Shown here in pieces: positions 6,749 to 14,684 of a stretch of DNA of 39,658 bases. Origin of the DNA: Nitrospiria bacterium (GTDB taxonomy: Bacteria; Nitrospirota; Nitrospiria; SBBL01; JAADHI01). The number at the start of each line of letters is the position of its first letter. The stretch's first letter is position 1. The notes beneath the pieces are model-generated. The model was not told the origin of the DNA. It worked only from the letters and a program-made list of their open reading frames with translations, and ran no database searches. The translations under genes were made by a program, and so were the position numbers. Location of the stretch: the NCBI GenBank assembly GCA_945787655.1, contig CALZIJ010000001.1, forward strand, positions 65,726 through 105,383, in the 5' to 3' direction.

Positions 6749-7936
6749 ATGAAACTTGCTTCGGTCGATTTGAATGTTCAATCCTTTGGTAGGGAAATAA
6801 AACGATTTCTCTCAATAATAGATCGCAAACATTGGGAGAGACAAATAGAAAAAATAAAAGCGTCTGAAGGGATATTCTTCAAGAATTACTATCTCTTAAA
6901 AAGAAATCCATTACTAGAAGGTATTGAGCAGTATAATCTTTTAAACAACCAGGGGAAATCAATCTGGAAACACCGATCTCCCGAGATAGACTTCCTGGCA
7001 AGAAATGCCTTCATAATTAATCGGGTAGTTCATTCTGCCAATGCTTCTGTAAAGAAACAAATATTGGGGAAACTTAGTTGTGATGATATCAGACCAATTT
7101 TACATGAGCTGTCCATTGCTATTAGTTTTCTAAGTAATGGATTCGAGGTCGAATTTTCTGAATACGAAGGCAATACAAGGTATGACTTTAACGTAGTGAG
7201 GGATTCTATTGAGGCAGAAGTTGAATGCAAATGGAAAAGTGTTGATGCTGGAAGAAAAATAAAAAGAGGAGCATTCTATAGCCTATGCGATGAGATTTTA
7301 AAGCAGTGCGGTAAATATAAAATTAAGTGTGTTATTAAAATCCAATGCAAAAGAAGCATCGTCAAGAATCGGGACGCTTTAATATCAATCGTTGAAAAAT
7401 TGACCTCAGGAATTCGCAATAGAGCTGAAGAAATAGATCTTAATCAAGACCTTTCAGTAACGATTAACTACTTACCGAAGGAACTGGAAATAAAATCTGA
7501 CCAAGACTTCAGATCGGCGATAGAGCCATTTTTGGCACCGAACTCACATTTGGGAATCCTGAGTAACAATGGGACAACAATAGGAATAGTAGTTGAGAGT
7601 GAGGATAAAGATAAAGTATTGGCTTCTATATACAAAGAGCTCAAACAATCCCTAGATCAATTTTCAAAAACCAGACCTGGATTGCTCTCTTGCAATATTG
7701 AAGGCATCTATCCTGAAGAATGGGAAGCGCTACAAGGTGAAAATGGCCTTACTACAATGACATCGCGCTTGCTCAATAAAAATGAGGCTGTTCACCTTCA
7801 TACAATTTCCTATTTGTCAGAAGCCGAAGTCACTAAAGAGGTAAACAGTACGGACTATACATTTCCCACGTTATTTTTTAAAAATCAAAATTGTTTATTT
7901 CACAAAGGGGAGGATATTTTTTCTTTAAAAAAATGA
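6749..7936 (+). CDS. Orphan protein with PD-(D/E)XK nuclease-like motif
   Basis: The 395-residue cytosolic protein is unlike its neighbours: the gene is visibly AT-rich, uses AT-ending codons and stands alone on the plus strand. I do not recognise the family. Residues 117-161 show the pattern of a PD-(D/E)XK endonuclease core: a helix with E120 (LHELSIAISFL), strand GFEVEFSE, D146 in YDFNVV, and E159-C-K161 at the end of a strand (EAEVECKWK). A helix (about 171-187) and strand KIKCVIKIQC follow. The N-terminal 110 residues are helical, and the C-terminal 200 residues match nothing I know. No methylase or second subunit is nearby, so a classical restriction system is unlikely. A lone nuclease in phage defence or element maintenance is possible. 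No ribosome binding site precedes the ATG. Confidence 0.65.
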   Translation: MKLASVDLNVQSFGREIKRFLSIIDRKHWERQIEKIKASEGIFFKNYYLLKRNPLLEGIEQYNLLNNQGKSIWKHRSPEIDFLARNAFIINRVVHSANASVKKQILGKLSCDDIRPILHELSIAISFLSNGFEVEFSEYEGNTRYDFNVVRDSIEAEVECKWKSVDAGRKIKRGAFYSLCDEILKQCGKYKIKCVIKIQCKRSIVKNRDALISIVEKLTSGIRNRAEEIDLNQDLSVTINYLPKELEIKSDQDFRSAIEPFLAPNSHLGILSNNGTTIGIVVESEDKDKVLASIYKELKQSLDQFSKTRPGLLSCNIEGIYPEEWEALQGENGLTTMTSRLLNKNEAVHLHTISYLSEAEVTKEVNSTDYTFPTLFFKNQNCLFHKGEDIFSLKK

Positions 7937-8049
7937 CGAATGTCAATATTAAACATTATAGATTTTCTATACGACCTTTAGTCTATCCCTTCAGTCACTC
8001 CCAGAAACCTTCATATTCTAATTTCATGAAGAGGTGACAGATTCCACAG

Positions 8050-8112
8050 GGTATCTGGTGTGTTTGAACGGAACCATATTGCGCGATCGCGTTCACTTCT
8101 GGACCGGATACC
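8050..8112. repeat. 63-base inverted repeat / hairpin
   Basis: The arms 8050-8059 (GGTATCTGGT) and 8103-8112 (ACCGGATACC) pair over 10 positions with one G-T wobble. An inner TGAACG/CGTTCA pair extends the fold. No T run follows on either strand, so it is not a simple terminator. Confidence 0.5.
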
Positions 8113-8145
8113 AATAGTATTTCCACGACCTCTTTATAATCCCGT

Positions 8146-8262
8146 TGCACAGAGAGATGCCCGGCAGTTCCTTCAAATTAAGCGTCAGCTGTAGTAATCA
8201 GATCGATTTTTTATTAATGTCCCAGCATGTCCAGCCCAAGAGGGATCGCATTTCCCTGTGCA
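8146..8262. repeat. 117-base element bounded by 15-bp imperfect inverted repeats
   Basis: The outer arms 8146-8160 (TGCACAGAGAGATGC) and 8248-8262 (GCATTTCCCTGTGCA) pair with 13 Watson-Crick pairs, one wobble and one mismatch. The size and layout fit a MITE-like remnant or a structured RNA. No flanking target-site duplication was identified. Confidence 0.45.
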
Positions 8263-8368
8263 GTGTACCCTTCACAGCTCAGGGAAAAGGCAAACAAACA
8301 ATCTATAAGCTGGGCGCTCAAAATTCGTCCCGGTTGACATAGCGTTTATAACAAGTTGTTTTTGAAAG

Positions 8369-8441
8369 TAGCGGCGGAGGGACTTGAACCCCCGACCCGA
8401 TGATTATGATTCACCTGCTCTACCAACTGAGCTACGCCGCC
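8369..8441 (-). tRNA. tRNA-Met (anticodon CAU)
   Basis: A complete 73-nt cloverleaf is on the minus strand. It has a GGCGGCG acceptor arm closed by G1-U72, a D arm GCTC/GAGC, an anticodon stem GGTGA/TCATC with loop ATCATAA (anticodon CAT), and a T loop TTCAAGT. The discriminator is A and CCA is not encoded. The G1-U72 pair and GGCGGCG start fit elongator Met more than initiator tRNA. A tRNA-Ile2, whose C34 is modified to lysidine, also has a CAT gene anticodon and cannot be fully excluded. The 3' end faces the AT-rich insert. Confidence 0.93.
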
Positions 8442-8458
8442 ATGAAAATTGGGAACCT

Positions 8459-8488
8459 TATATACCATCTTTTCTTTTCAGCCGTCAA
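8459..8488 (-). promoter_or_regulatory. Sigma-70 promoter of tRNA-Met
   Basis: On the minus strand TTGACG (8483-8488) and TATATA (8459-8464) are 18 bases apart. The predicted start is about 10 bases before the mature tRNA 5' end. Confidence 0.7.
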
Positions 8489-8563
8489 TCGAAGGGACAA
8501 TGCATCCGTTGGCTTTTTTATTTTTAAAAAGTGGTAACGGCGGCTTTTTTATCTCGCTAAGAA

Positions 8564-8592
8564 TTGACAAGGTTTCAGGATTGGGCTATCTT
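8564..8592 (+). promoter_or_regulatory. Sigma-70 promoter of ndk
   Basis: A consensus TTGACA (8564-8569) is followed after exactly 17 bases by TATCTT (8587-8592). Transcription would begin near 8599, about 39 bases before the ndk start codon. Confidence 0.78.
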
Positions 8593-8637
8593 TATGCCCG
8601 ATTTATCAGGGGTTTTTAATCAAAAAGGAGCGACATT

Positions 8638-9039
8638 TTGGAAAGAACATTATCAATTATCAAACCCGACGCGGTCAAAAAGAACGTCATTGGTGCGATT
8701 ATTTCACGGTTTGAAGACGCTGGATTAAAGGTCGTACAGGCCCGAATGCTCACTTTGACAGACGAGAGTGCCGGCGCATTTTATCAAGTCCATAAAGAAC
8801 GTCCGTTTTTTAAAGATCTTGTCGCCTTTATGTCCTCCGGTCCTTGTTTTGTGATGGTCCTTGAAGGTGAAAACGCGGTTTCTAGAAATCGCGAACTCAT
8901 GGGAGCAACGAACCCCGCAGAAGCAGAAAAAGGCACCATCCGCGCAGACTTTGCGGACAGTATCGATGCCAATGCTGTACACGGGTCCGATTCATTGGAA
9001 AATGCAAACATTGAAATTCAGTTTTTCTTTGGTCAGTAA
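8638..9039 (+). CDS. ndk: Nucleoside diphosphate kinase
   Basis: The 133-residue protein is full length for bacterial Ndk. It transfers the gamma-phosphate of ATP to other (deoxy)nucleoside diphosphates through a phospho-histidine. The signature ANAVHGSDS places the catalytic histidine at H115, and the N-terminal [10 protein letters not shown] and FMSSGP motifs are intact. The start is TTG, with AAGGAG 9 bases upstream; the family alignment begins exactly here. A sigma-70 promoter precedes it. Confidence 0.98.
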   Translation: MERTLSIIKPDAVKKNVIGAIISRFEDAGLKVVQARMLTLTDESAGAFYQVHKERPFFKDLVAFMSSGPCFVMVLEGENAVSRNRELMGATNPAEAEKGTIRADFADSIDANAVHGSDSLENANIEIQFFFGQ

Positions 9040-9086
9040 CACGTTTTTATCCCCTGTAATTTGATGATGAGGTCACCCCTGTTGTT

Positions 9087-10496
9087 ATGGCAGACCAGCA
9101 TTACGATGCTATTTTTGTAGGGGAAGGACTCCTTACACTCGCCGCCGCAGCCACCCTTTCCAAACAGGGCAAGTCAGTACTCCTGCTACGTGGACAAGCT
9201 GAAACCGGTCAAGAAATTCCAGGTGAAGCCTTTCAATACTCCCTCGGCCCGTTTATTTATTTCGGATTTGAAAAATGGGGCGCAATGGAGGGTTTTTTTT
9301 CAAAGCTGGCGTATCCCATCCCTAGTCTGAAGAAAAAAGGCTTGTTGTTTCATCCGCTTGAAACCTTGCTTCAAGTGGTTTTGCCAAACAACCGGATTAG
9401 CCTTCACTCCGATGAAGACGCCTATTATGACGAACTCAAGCGGGAGTTTTCCTCACGCTCGGAAAACCTGAAAACCCTTTTAGGACATATGGCCCGCGAA
9501 GCCGCTTTTTATTACCCCTATGTCGGGCAATTTCCTCAGATTGAAACCGAAGGGGTTGCGGAACGCATTAATGAGTGGAAAAAATACATTGATTATTCCC
9601 AAGCCATTCAGCAACACCAAAAAAGCCGCGGCATTGAATTGCTGGACACCCATGGCATCAGCCCGCAAGTCCGTGAATATATTAACCTTCTGTTTTTATG
9701 TGCTTTTCAAAGGCCGCTTGAAACCAGCTCTGCTTTTGAACTGATGCAATTATTTTCATCTTTAAAAAAGGGCGGTGTCCGGTTTTTTGACGGGCTTCCA
9801 ACCCTGGTCAATTTTTTTCATCAATTGATTAGATCCTGGGGAGGAACGATTTTATCAGAGGGCGGAACCTCAAAACTGGATACTCGAAGGGCTGATATGG
9901 AACAGCTTGTTCTCCTCAAAGATGGAAAAGTAGTCACCAGTCCGCATATCGTGATTATGAAGCCAGTCAATAAAAGCCGGATTAATTTTTATTTCACACT
10001 ACCGAATCACATCATTCCAAAACCGATGAACGACGTCCTTTTAATGACCTGGGATAAAAATCCGCCGAATACCGTTGAAGACTTGATCACTATTCGCCTG
10101 AACCCATTGAAAGAAGATGAAACCGCATCAACCAATGAACGCTTCATGACCGTTTCATTATTGATTCGAGGGGAAGAGCAGATTTCCGAACTATCAAGAA
10201 AATACCTTCAAAACCGGGTCATGGAAAGACTGCACTGGCTGATTCCTTTTTCTGAAAAGAAGATCAAAGCAATCACCCTGCCTTTTAAGGCCAAATCATC
10301 AGCGGCCTATTTTTTATCCCAAAATGAATGGTCGGGGACAACAAAGGAAGTCATGAAAGGGGTCTTCAGCTACCGCCAACCCAGAGGCCGGAAAAATGTC
10401 TACGTGGTGGATTCGGACCGCTCAAATTTTATGGGTTGGGGTACGCCGTTTCTTGCGGGGCACCGTCTCGCGCGCCTGATCGACAAATCAATATAA
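9087..10496 (+). CDS. FAD-dependent oxidoreductase (phytoene-desaturase/GDI-like fold)
   Basis: The 469-residue protein opens with a dinucleotide-binding fold: strand YDAIFVGEGLLTLAAAATL (G12-x-G14, Thr at 17 rather than the third Gly), followed by the strand KSVLLLRG. The C-terminus, VYVVDSDRSNFMGWGTPFLA then GHRLARLI, is the typical FAD-contacting end of the phytoene-desaturase/amine-oxidase superfamily. The middle 350 residues are weakly conserved and give no substrate clue. It is cytosolic, with no signal peptide or membrane segment. The gene follows ndk by 47 bp and could share its promoter. It converges with the site-2 protease gene, 6 bp apart and with no terminator between them. Confidence 0.75.
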   Translation: MADQHYDAIFVGEGLLTLAAAATLSKQGKSVLLLRGQAETGQEIPGEAFQYSLGPFIYFGFEKWGAMEGFFSKLAYPIPSLKKKGLLFHPLETLLQVVLPNNRISLHSDEDAYYDELKREFSSRSENLKTLLGHMAREAAFYYPYVGQFPQIETEGVAERINEWKKYIDYSQAIQQHQKSRGIELLDTHGISPQVREYINLLFLCAFQRPLETSSAFELMQLFSSLKKGGVRFFDGLPTLVNFFHQLIRSWGGTILSEGGTSKLDTRRADMEQLVLLKDGKVVTSPHIVIMKPVNKSRINFYFTLPNHIIPKPMNDVLLMTWDKNPPNTVEDLITIRLNPLKEDETASTNERFMTVSLLIRGEEQISELSRKYLQNRVMERLHWLIPFSEKKIKAITLPFKAKSSAAYFLSQNEWSGTTKEVMKGVFSYRQPRGRKNVYVVDSDRSNFMGWGTPFLAGHRLARLIDKSI

Positions 10497-10502
10497 GATT
10501 TT

Positions 10503-11534
10503 TTAAATCACCATGAAGGGATTGGGCATGAATGTGACGATGAAAATCAGAAAAGACGTAAACGCCACCATGCGATGTTTAAAATCAAGTGGTGTGGGAC
10601 CATCGATAACGGGGGGATGATTCACTCCGATGAAAGCGGTGAGCACTGCCCAAAGGTACCATCCCTTCCAGCCATTTAATCCCAGCATTAACAAGATCAC
10701 AATCGCCGCCATCGAAATATAACGGTGTTTATTCCCGAGCAGGGCATACATGATATGGCCGCCATCGAGTTGACCAATCGGAAGTAAATTCAAGGTTGTG
10801 ACAAAAAACCCAATCCATCCCGCGAAAGCCACCGAATTGAGGGCAATATCATACCCTTCCGGCGGCATCTTTCCCAAGGCTTTGGCGATCATAGTGAAGA
10901 TCAGCGGATCCCCCAAACGAATCAATGCGATGCCATGCGGGATTTGAACAATTTGGGAAGAGTGTAAGCCGATCGCCACAGCAAAAATAGAGACCACAAA
11001 ACCGGCAATCGGGCCGGCGGCACCAATATCCAACAGTGCCTTTTTCTTAAAAATAGGGGATTTGATCCGAATAAAAGCCCCAAACGTTCCAATCCCAAAA
11101 GGGAACCACGGTCCGGGTACAAAATAAGGCGGGGTCACCTGAACCCCATAACATCTCGAGGCAATGTAATGTCCCATTTCATGACAAAAAAGAATTAAAA
11201 GCAGGGTAATCGCAAAAGGGCCTCCCGCCAGCAACTCAACGGGATTCTTCAAAGGGTTGGCACCTTCCTGATATGCGCCCGCCAAAAGGGTCGTCAACGC
11301 GGTTAAAATAAAAAGGGTGATGGGAACCAGCAAGGGATGCCGCTTTTTTTTCTTTTCGGAAACATCTGTTTCAGAATGGGGAGGGGGTGGAACTAAAGGC
11401 CCATGATTTCCTGCATTTGAATCTTCAGGCGAAATCGGGTTTCCGTTTTGCTCAGCCTTTTGTCGGGGGTTGGTGATTAAGAGAGCTTCGGCATCATCTG
11501 TGTTTGGATGTTCTTCTTTTTCATCAAATGCCAA
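10503..11534 (-). CDS. Site-2 protease family (M50) membrane metalloprotease
   Basis: The 343-residue protein has a proline- and charge-rich disordered N-terminus (1-65), then about six or seven membrane helices. The zinc-binding motif HEMGH (118-122) lies in a helix. The second motif NLLPIGQLDGGH (249-260) gives the third ligand D257. Members cut transmembrane anchors of signalling proteins (regulated intramembrane proteolysis). No PDZ domain is visible. The form resembles the long-loop, EGY-like branch of S2Ps. The start is a TTG with GGAAAGG 7 bases upstream, and it begins three bases after the upstream small gene ends. The likely substrate (an anti-sigma factor or membrane regulator) is not encoded nearby. 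Confidence 0.88.
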   Translation of the reverse strand: MAFDEKEEHPNTDDAEALLITNPRQKAEQNGNPISPEDSNAGNHGPLVPPPPHSETDVSEKKKKRHPLLVPITLFILTALTTLLAGAYQEGANPLKNPVELLAGGPFAITLLLILFCHEMGHYIASRCYGVQVTPPYFVPGPWFPFGIGTFGAFIRIKSPIFKKKALLDIGAAGPIAGFVVSIFAVAIGLHSSQIVQIPHGIALIRLGDPLIFTMIAKALGKMPPEGYDIALNSVAFAGWIGFFVTTLNLLPIGQLDGGHIMYALLGNKHRYISMAAIVILLMLGLNGWKGWYLWAVLTAFIGVNHPPVIDGPTPLDFKHRMVAFTSFLIFIVTFMPNPFMVI

Positions 11535-11537
11535 GGG

Positions 11538-11744
11538 CTAACCTTTCCGTTCAGGGACTGCACGTATCCGCGTCACGCCAGACATTGGCAATTCGACCTG
11601 ACCTGAAGTGGTTTGTAAATAAATTTCTGCGACTCCAGCCCCAATCAAAGTGCCTTTATAATGAATCCCCTGGTAGGTCACCTCAACTTCTTTGTTTTGG
11701 AGAGATTGCAGATCATCCATTATTTTATTATAGTCTCGTTCCAT
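11538..11744 (-). CDS. Small beta-rich protein of unknown function
   Basis: The predicted 68-residue protein (four residues longer if the TTG at 11756 is used) has a short N-terminal helix and then five short strands (VEVTYQG, YKGTLIGAG, AEIYLQTTSG, QVELPMSGV, TRIRAVPE). The layout recalls an SH3/Sm-like small barrel, as in Hfq- or RimM-like folds, but no family signature is present. The ATG is preferred because the longer form lacks a ribosome binding site. It is almost contiguous with the site-2 protease gene, so the two are probably co-transcribed. Confidence 0.6.
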   Translation of the reverse strand: MERDYNKIMDDLQSLQNKEVEVTYQGIHYKGTLIGAGVAEIYLQTTSGQVELPMSGVTRIRAVPERKG

Positions 11745-11815
11745 GTCATCCGGCAAGGTTTAAAACCGGGCCGCCATGATGACAACTCTAAAAATGTGTA
11801 CTTATAAAAAGATGT

Positions 11816-12106
11816 TCAGGCAAGATTTTTACGTCGGACAGAGCGTTCCGCATCCAAAACCGCCGCCGCGCGAAACAGAACAAGGCCAAGAATTCTGAGG
11901 TATAAATTCAAGGTGAGATCAACCTGACCACGGATAATATCCCAATAGCCCACACCTTCAGGAAGCAAGAGGACATCGAGCATCATAGACGCAATAAATA
12001 ATGCAACGCCTTTCGCCCAATCCTCGTTATATATTTGTCCGGCACCGGGAAAAATCCCGGAAAGAATAATGGCAATCTGAACTGATTTTTGCTTGTGTGG
12101 CGGCAT
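11816..12106 (-). CDS. Small TM2-like membrane protein
   Basis: The 96-residue protein has three hydrophobic helices. The first contains LSGIFPGAGQIYNEDWAKG, which matches the Pro-Gly-x-Gly-x-x-Tyr pattern of TM2/DUF5683-like membrane proteins. The function is unknown. The ATG at 12106 is chosen because GGAG lies 6 bases before it; an in-frame TTG at 12118 overlaps that site. The gene sits between the TraF-like gene and the small beta-rich protein on the same strand. Confidence 0.65.
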   Translation of the reverse strand: MPPHKQKSVQIAIILSGIFPGAGQIYNEDWAKGVALFIASMMLDVLLLPEGVGYWDIIRGQVDLTLNLYLRILGLVLFRAAAVLDAERSVRRKNLA

Positions 12107-12152
12107 GAGACGCTCCAAAAATGCGAATCATAACCAAAAACCATACTTTCTG

Positions 12153-13646
12153 TCAAAAAAGCATGGAGATGGCAAAAGCCGCTCGTGCTTCTTCCCAGAT
12201 ATCGGATCCATCCAGTTTTGTTTTATCTTCAGAAACCGCCGCACCGACATCAAGGTTAACCACCCAAAGATTCAAGCCAAGTCCGGCGGTATACACCATA
12301 CCAATATCATTTTCTGCAAGATTTTTATAAAGTCCGCCTCTTAATTGAAGGAACTTGAAAACCTCAAGCTCAAGCCCGGCCCCGATATTCTGCGACTTCA
12401 GGGTGTTGCCTGCGCTGGCATCGTTTTTGGTTAAATCTATATCCGCGGCCAGCGTGATATTGTGACGCGGCTTATAAGCAATCCCGGTACGGAGTTTCGC
12501 CTCTTCCTTTATGCTGCCAAACTTTGGGGCATTCAGGTTTCTGCCAACCAGACCAAAACGAACGGAAGGGCTTAAACGATAGAGTATTCCCAAGTCGATT
12601 CCAAAGTTACTTTTTTCTTCGTACCGATCCAAAGCATCGTCCAGTGCCTCCTCAAAATCCTGACGTAAAATTTCTACGGTACGGTCATAAACCCTGGCTT
12701 TCATATATTTTAAGTTGCCCCCGACGGAAAACTTGCTGGAAAGCGCACGGCCGTAAGTCAGCGGAACCTCAAATAGTGCAATGCCTCTGAATCGGAGTGT
12801 CGAATTGTTTTGAGAAAGCGGTCCACCCGAACCGGAAGCCGTATTCGCAAGCGTTGCCGCATTGACCGTTTGTGTCACGATATCTGAAGGAGCTGGCACA
12901 CCGGCCTGAGTCAAGCCATTATCGACGGCATTAATATAGCCGGTTCGTTGTGCGGACGTCCATCCCAGGCCCGCAAGCTGGGTGTCGATACTATTTGCCT
13001 GACTGCTCGATAGCGTACTGACACTCAGTGCTGTTGTACTACAGCTTGGACAACCCAAATTGGCTGGATCTGAAAACTCGTTGATCGTAAAGGTGGTGGT
13101 ATTGTCCGGACCCAGATTATCAAAATCAAAATTGGGTGTCGCGGTCACATCCAATACCAGTTGACCTCCAATCCCGAAATGTCCGGCCTGCACACTCGTA
13201 CGGGCACTGGCCCTGATACTGGCCGACTGATTGTCCTTTCCTCTGAATTCTTCCAAGGCGCTGAGCAATGCCACAAAATCGGATACTTTCCCCGCAGTCA
13301 GGTTGTCATCATCAATTCCGTTAAAATCGATGTCTGTAAACTTGCTCAGTGTTTCTCCAAAAGCATCGTGAAATTGCGCCCCTGCGCCCACTTCAGCCAA
13401 GGTTGCGCTCCAGCGTCTTTTGCCATAATCATCTTCTTTTTCATCTTTAAAAAAACCAAAGGCGCCGGGGTTCCAGTAGGCTGCCGTATGGTCATTGGCC
13501 ACAGCCACATTGGCCCCGCCCATTCCCAATGCCCTTGGACCAACGATTTCCCAGCCGCTGGCCTTAACGGCGGAATCCGGGATAAAAACCAAGAAACTGG
13601 CGAACATTATGATCACAAATCGGGTGTTGATGCATCTCATCATCAT
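12153..13646 (-). CDS. TraF-like / FadL-like outer-membrane protein
   Basis: The 497-residue protein has a signal peptide (about 1-29) and then the motif ALGMGGANVAVANDHTAAYW-NPG, typical of the 'conjugal transfer TraF' family of outer-membrane barrels related to FadL. The C-terminus AAFAISMLF ends with Phe, as expected for barrel insertion. A low-complexity Thr/Ser/Asn-rich insertion with a CPSC pair (around 205-285) is probably a surface loop. The name comes from distant plasmid relatives, and there is no conjugation locus here; it is probably a porin or hydrophobic-substrate channel. Three consecutive ATGs follow AAGGAG; the second or third (13643 or 13640) has the better spacing. Confidence 0.8.
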   Translation of the reverse strand: MMMRCINTRFVIIMFASFLVFIPDSAVKASGWEIVGPRALGMGGANVAVANDHTAAYWNPGAFGFFKDEKEDDYGKRRWSATLAEVGAGAQFHDAFGETLSKFTDIDFNGIDDDNLTAGKVSDFVALLSALEEFRGKDNQSASIRASARTSVQAGHFGIGGQLVLDVTATPNFDFDNLGPDNTTTFTINEFSDPANLGCPSCSTTALSVSTLSSSQANSIDTQLAGLGWTSAQRTGYINAVDNGLTQAGVPAPSDIVTQTVNAATLANTASGSGGPLSQNNSTLRFRGIALFEVPLTYGRALSSKFSVGGNLKYMKARVYDRTVEILRQDFEEALDDALDRYEEKSNFGIDLGILYRLSPSVRFGLVGRNLNAPKFGSIKEEAKLRTGIAYKPRHNITLAADIDLTKNDASAGNTLKSQNIGAGLELEVFKFLQLRGGLYKNLAENDIGMVYTAGLGLNLWVVNLDVGAAVSEDKTKLDGSDIWEEARAAFAISMLF

Positions 13647-13961
13647 TTACTCCTTGGTCAGAAAAAGCCTCTGGTTTTTGTTATATCATTACGTACATTC
13701 AAAAATTTTTATCATTTCCATATATGAGGGGGGTCACCACCCAAACAGTAATAAATTACCACCCTGGGTTCTGCTGTCAACACTCTCAACGAATACAATC
13801 TGTAGACATGGATCGCTTTATCGATTCACAGGATGCACTAACAAGCAATGTCCACAGCCCTGTTAAAATCCACTATTTTAGTTTGTCCATGTATTGTTGA
13901 CCTCTGTCAATGCTTCTACTATCCTTCAAAAGAAGGGACAATCCATTAAAAAGGAAATCAT
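13647..13961. other. Divergent intergenic region, TraF-like gene / glycosyltransferase
   Basis: No gene is present. It holds the plus-strand promoter of the glycosyltransferase (13897-13925). On the minus strand a consensus TTGACA (13775-13780) could be the -35 of the TraF-like gene, but no good -10 lies 16-18 bases beyond it. Nothing else was recognised. Confidence 0.5.
13897..13925 (+). promoter_or_regulatory. Sigma-70 promoter of the glycosyltransferase with overlapping dyad
   Basis: TTGACC (13897-13902), 17 bases, TATCCT (13920-13925), with a predicted start near 13932. The -35 element lies in a perfect dyad, TTGAC-N4-GTCAA (13897-13910), positioned like an operator for a repressor. Confidence 0.6.
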
Positions 13962-14684
13962 TTGGCATCCTACTCTATAATTATTCCTGCATATAATGAG
14001 GAAGCCTTGCTTCCTCACTCACTTCAAGCCATCAAAGAAGCCATGCGGGCAATAGATCTGCCGGGTGAATTGATTGTGACCGATAATCATTCAAGTGATC
14101 AAACGGCGGCCGTTGCACGGCAGCACGGGGCAACAGTTGTTTATGAAGCCGTGAATCAAATCTCTCGTGCTCGCAACACCGGAGCACGGGCAGCAACAGG
14201 CCAATACCTGATATTCGTGGATGCGGATACGAAGATATCCGAAGATTTGTTACGCACAGCCATAGAAAACCTTCAGAGTGGAAAATGCGTCGGCGGAGGC
14301 GCGTTGGTTACTTTCGACCGGGAAACCGGATGGATGGGGAAATGGATGATCCGGTTTTGGATGTGGGTTTCCCTGAGGTATCAACTCGCAGCCGGAAGTT
14401 TTATCTACTGTCTGCATGCCGCCTTTGAAGACGTGGGCGGGTTTAGTCAAGCCGTTTATGCGGGTGAAGAAATTCTCCTGACCAGTGCACTCAAAAAATG
14501 GGGACAGCACCACCGGAAACATTTTGAGATCATCACTGACTTTCCCGTGCTGACCTCTGCCCGAAAACTCGATCATCCCGCCCGTGTGGTTTTAGCGACA
14601 CTGATCTGTATCTTCTTCCCTTTTTCAATCTACTTTAAAACCCTCTGTGGATATTGGTACAAACGGGCAGCAACCCGGTCCTAA
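13962..14684 (+). CDS. Family 2 glycosyltransferase
   Basis: The 240-residue protein has a GT-A fold. It opens with SIIIPAYNEEALLPHSL, followed by the nucleotide-sugar strand LIVTDNHSSDQTA (38-50) and the metal-binding DAD at 87-89. The C-terminal part has a conserved GGF and a single hydrophobic segment (about 208-228) that may tether it to the membrane. Such short GT2 enzymes transfer sugars to lipid carriers or other acceptors; donor and acceptor cannot be inferred. The start is TTG after AAGGAAA. Its 3' end overlaps by 4 bases the convergent TPR/barrel gene. Confidence 0.85.
   Translation: MASYSIIIPAYNEEALLPHSLQAIKEAMRAIDLPGELIVTDNHSSDQTAAVARQHGATVVYEAVNQISRARNTGARAATGQYLIFVDADTKISEDLLRTAIENLQSGKCVGGGALVTFDRETGWMGKWMIRFWMWVSLRYQLAAGSFIYCLHAAFEDVGGFSQAVYAGEEILLTSALKKWGQHHRKHFEIITDFPVLTSARKLDHPARVVLATLICIFFPFSIYFKTLCGYWYKRAATRS

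Larger units (their letters stand above)
7937..8368. other. Gene-free, repeat-structured stretch between nuclease-like gene and tRNA
   Basis: No supported gene lies in these 432 bases. An open frame at 8145-8342 has no ribosome binding site, no family resemblance, and is explained by a large inverted repeat. Two long dyads (8050-8112 and 8146-8262) fill the middle. The stretch may be the decayed end of the insert carrying the gene at 6749, or it may encode a structured RNA. Confidence 0.4.

Noticed and set aside
8145-8342. Open frame of 65 codons on the plus strand
   Set aside because: No ribosome binding site and no resemblance to a protein family; the underlying inverted repeat explains the sequence better.
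6300-8441. Possible att repeats of the tRNA-Met 3' end marking an integrated island
   Set aside because: I looked for a second copy of the tRNA 3' end left of the AT-rich gene and found none that aligns; no integrase gene is present.
12153-13646. Conjugation locus implied by the TraF-like name
   Set aside because: No relaxase, coupling protein or type IV secretion gene is nearby; the family name refers to an outer-membrane barrel domain.
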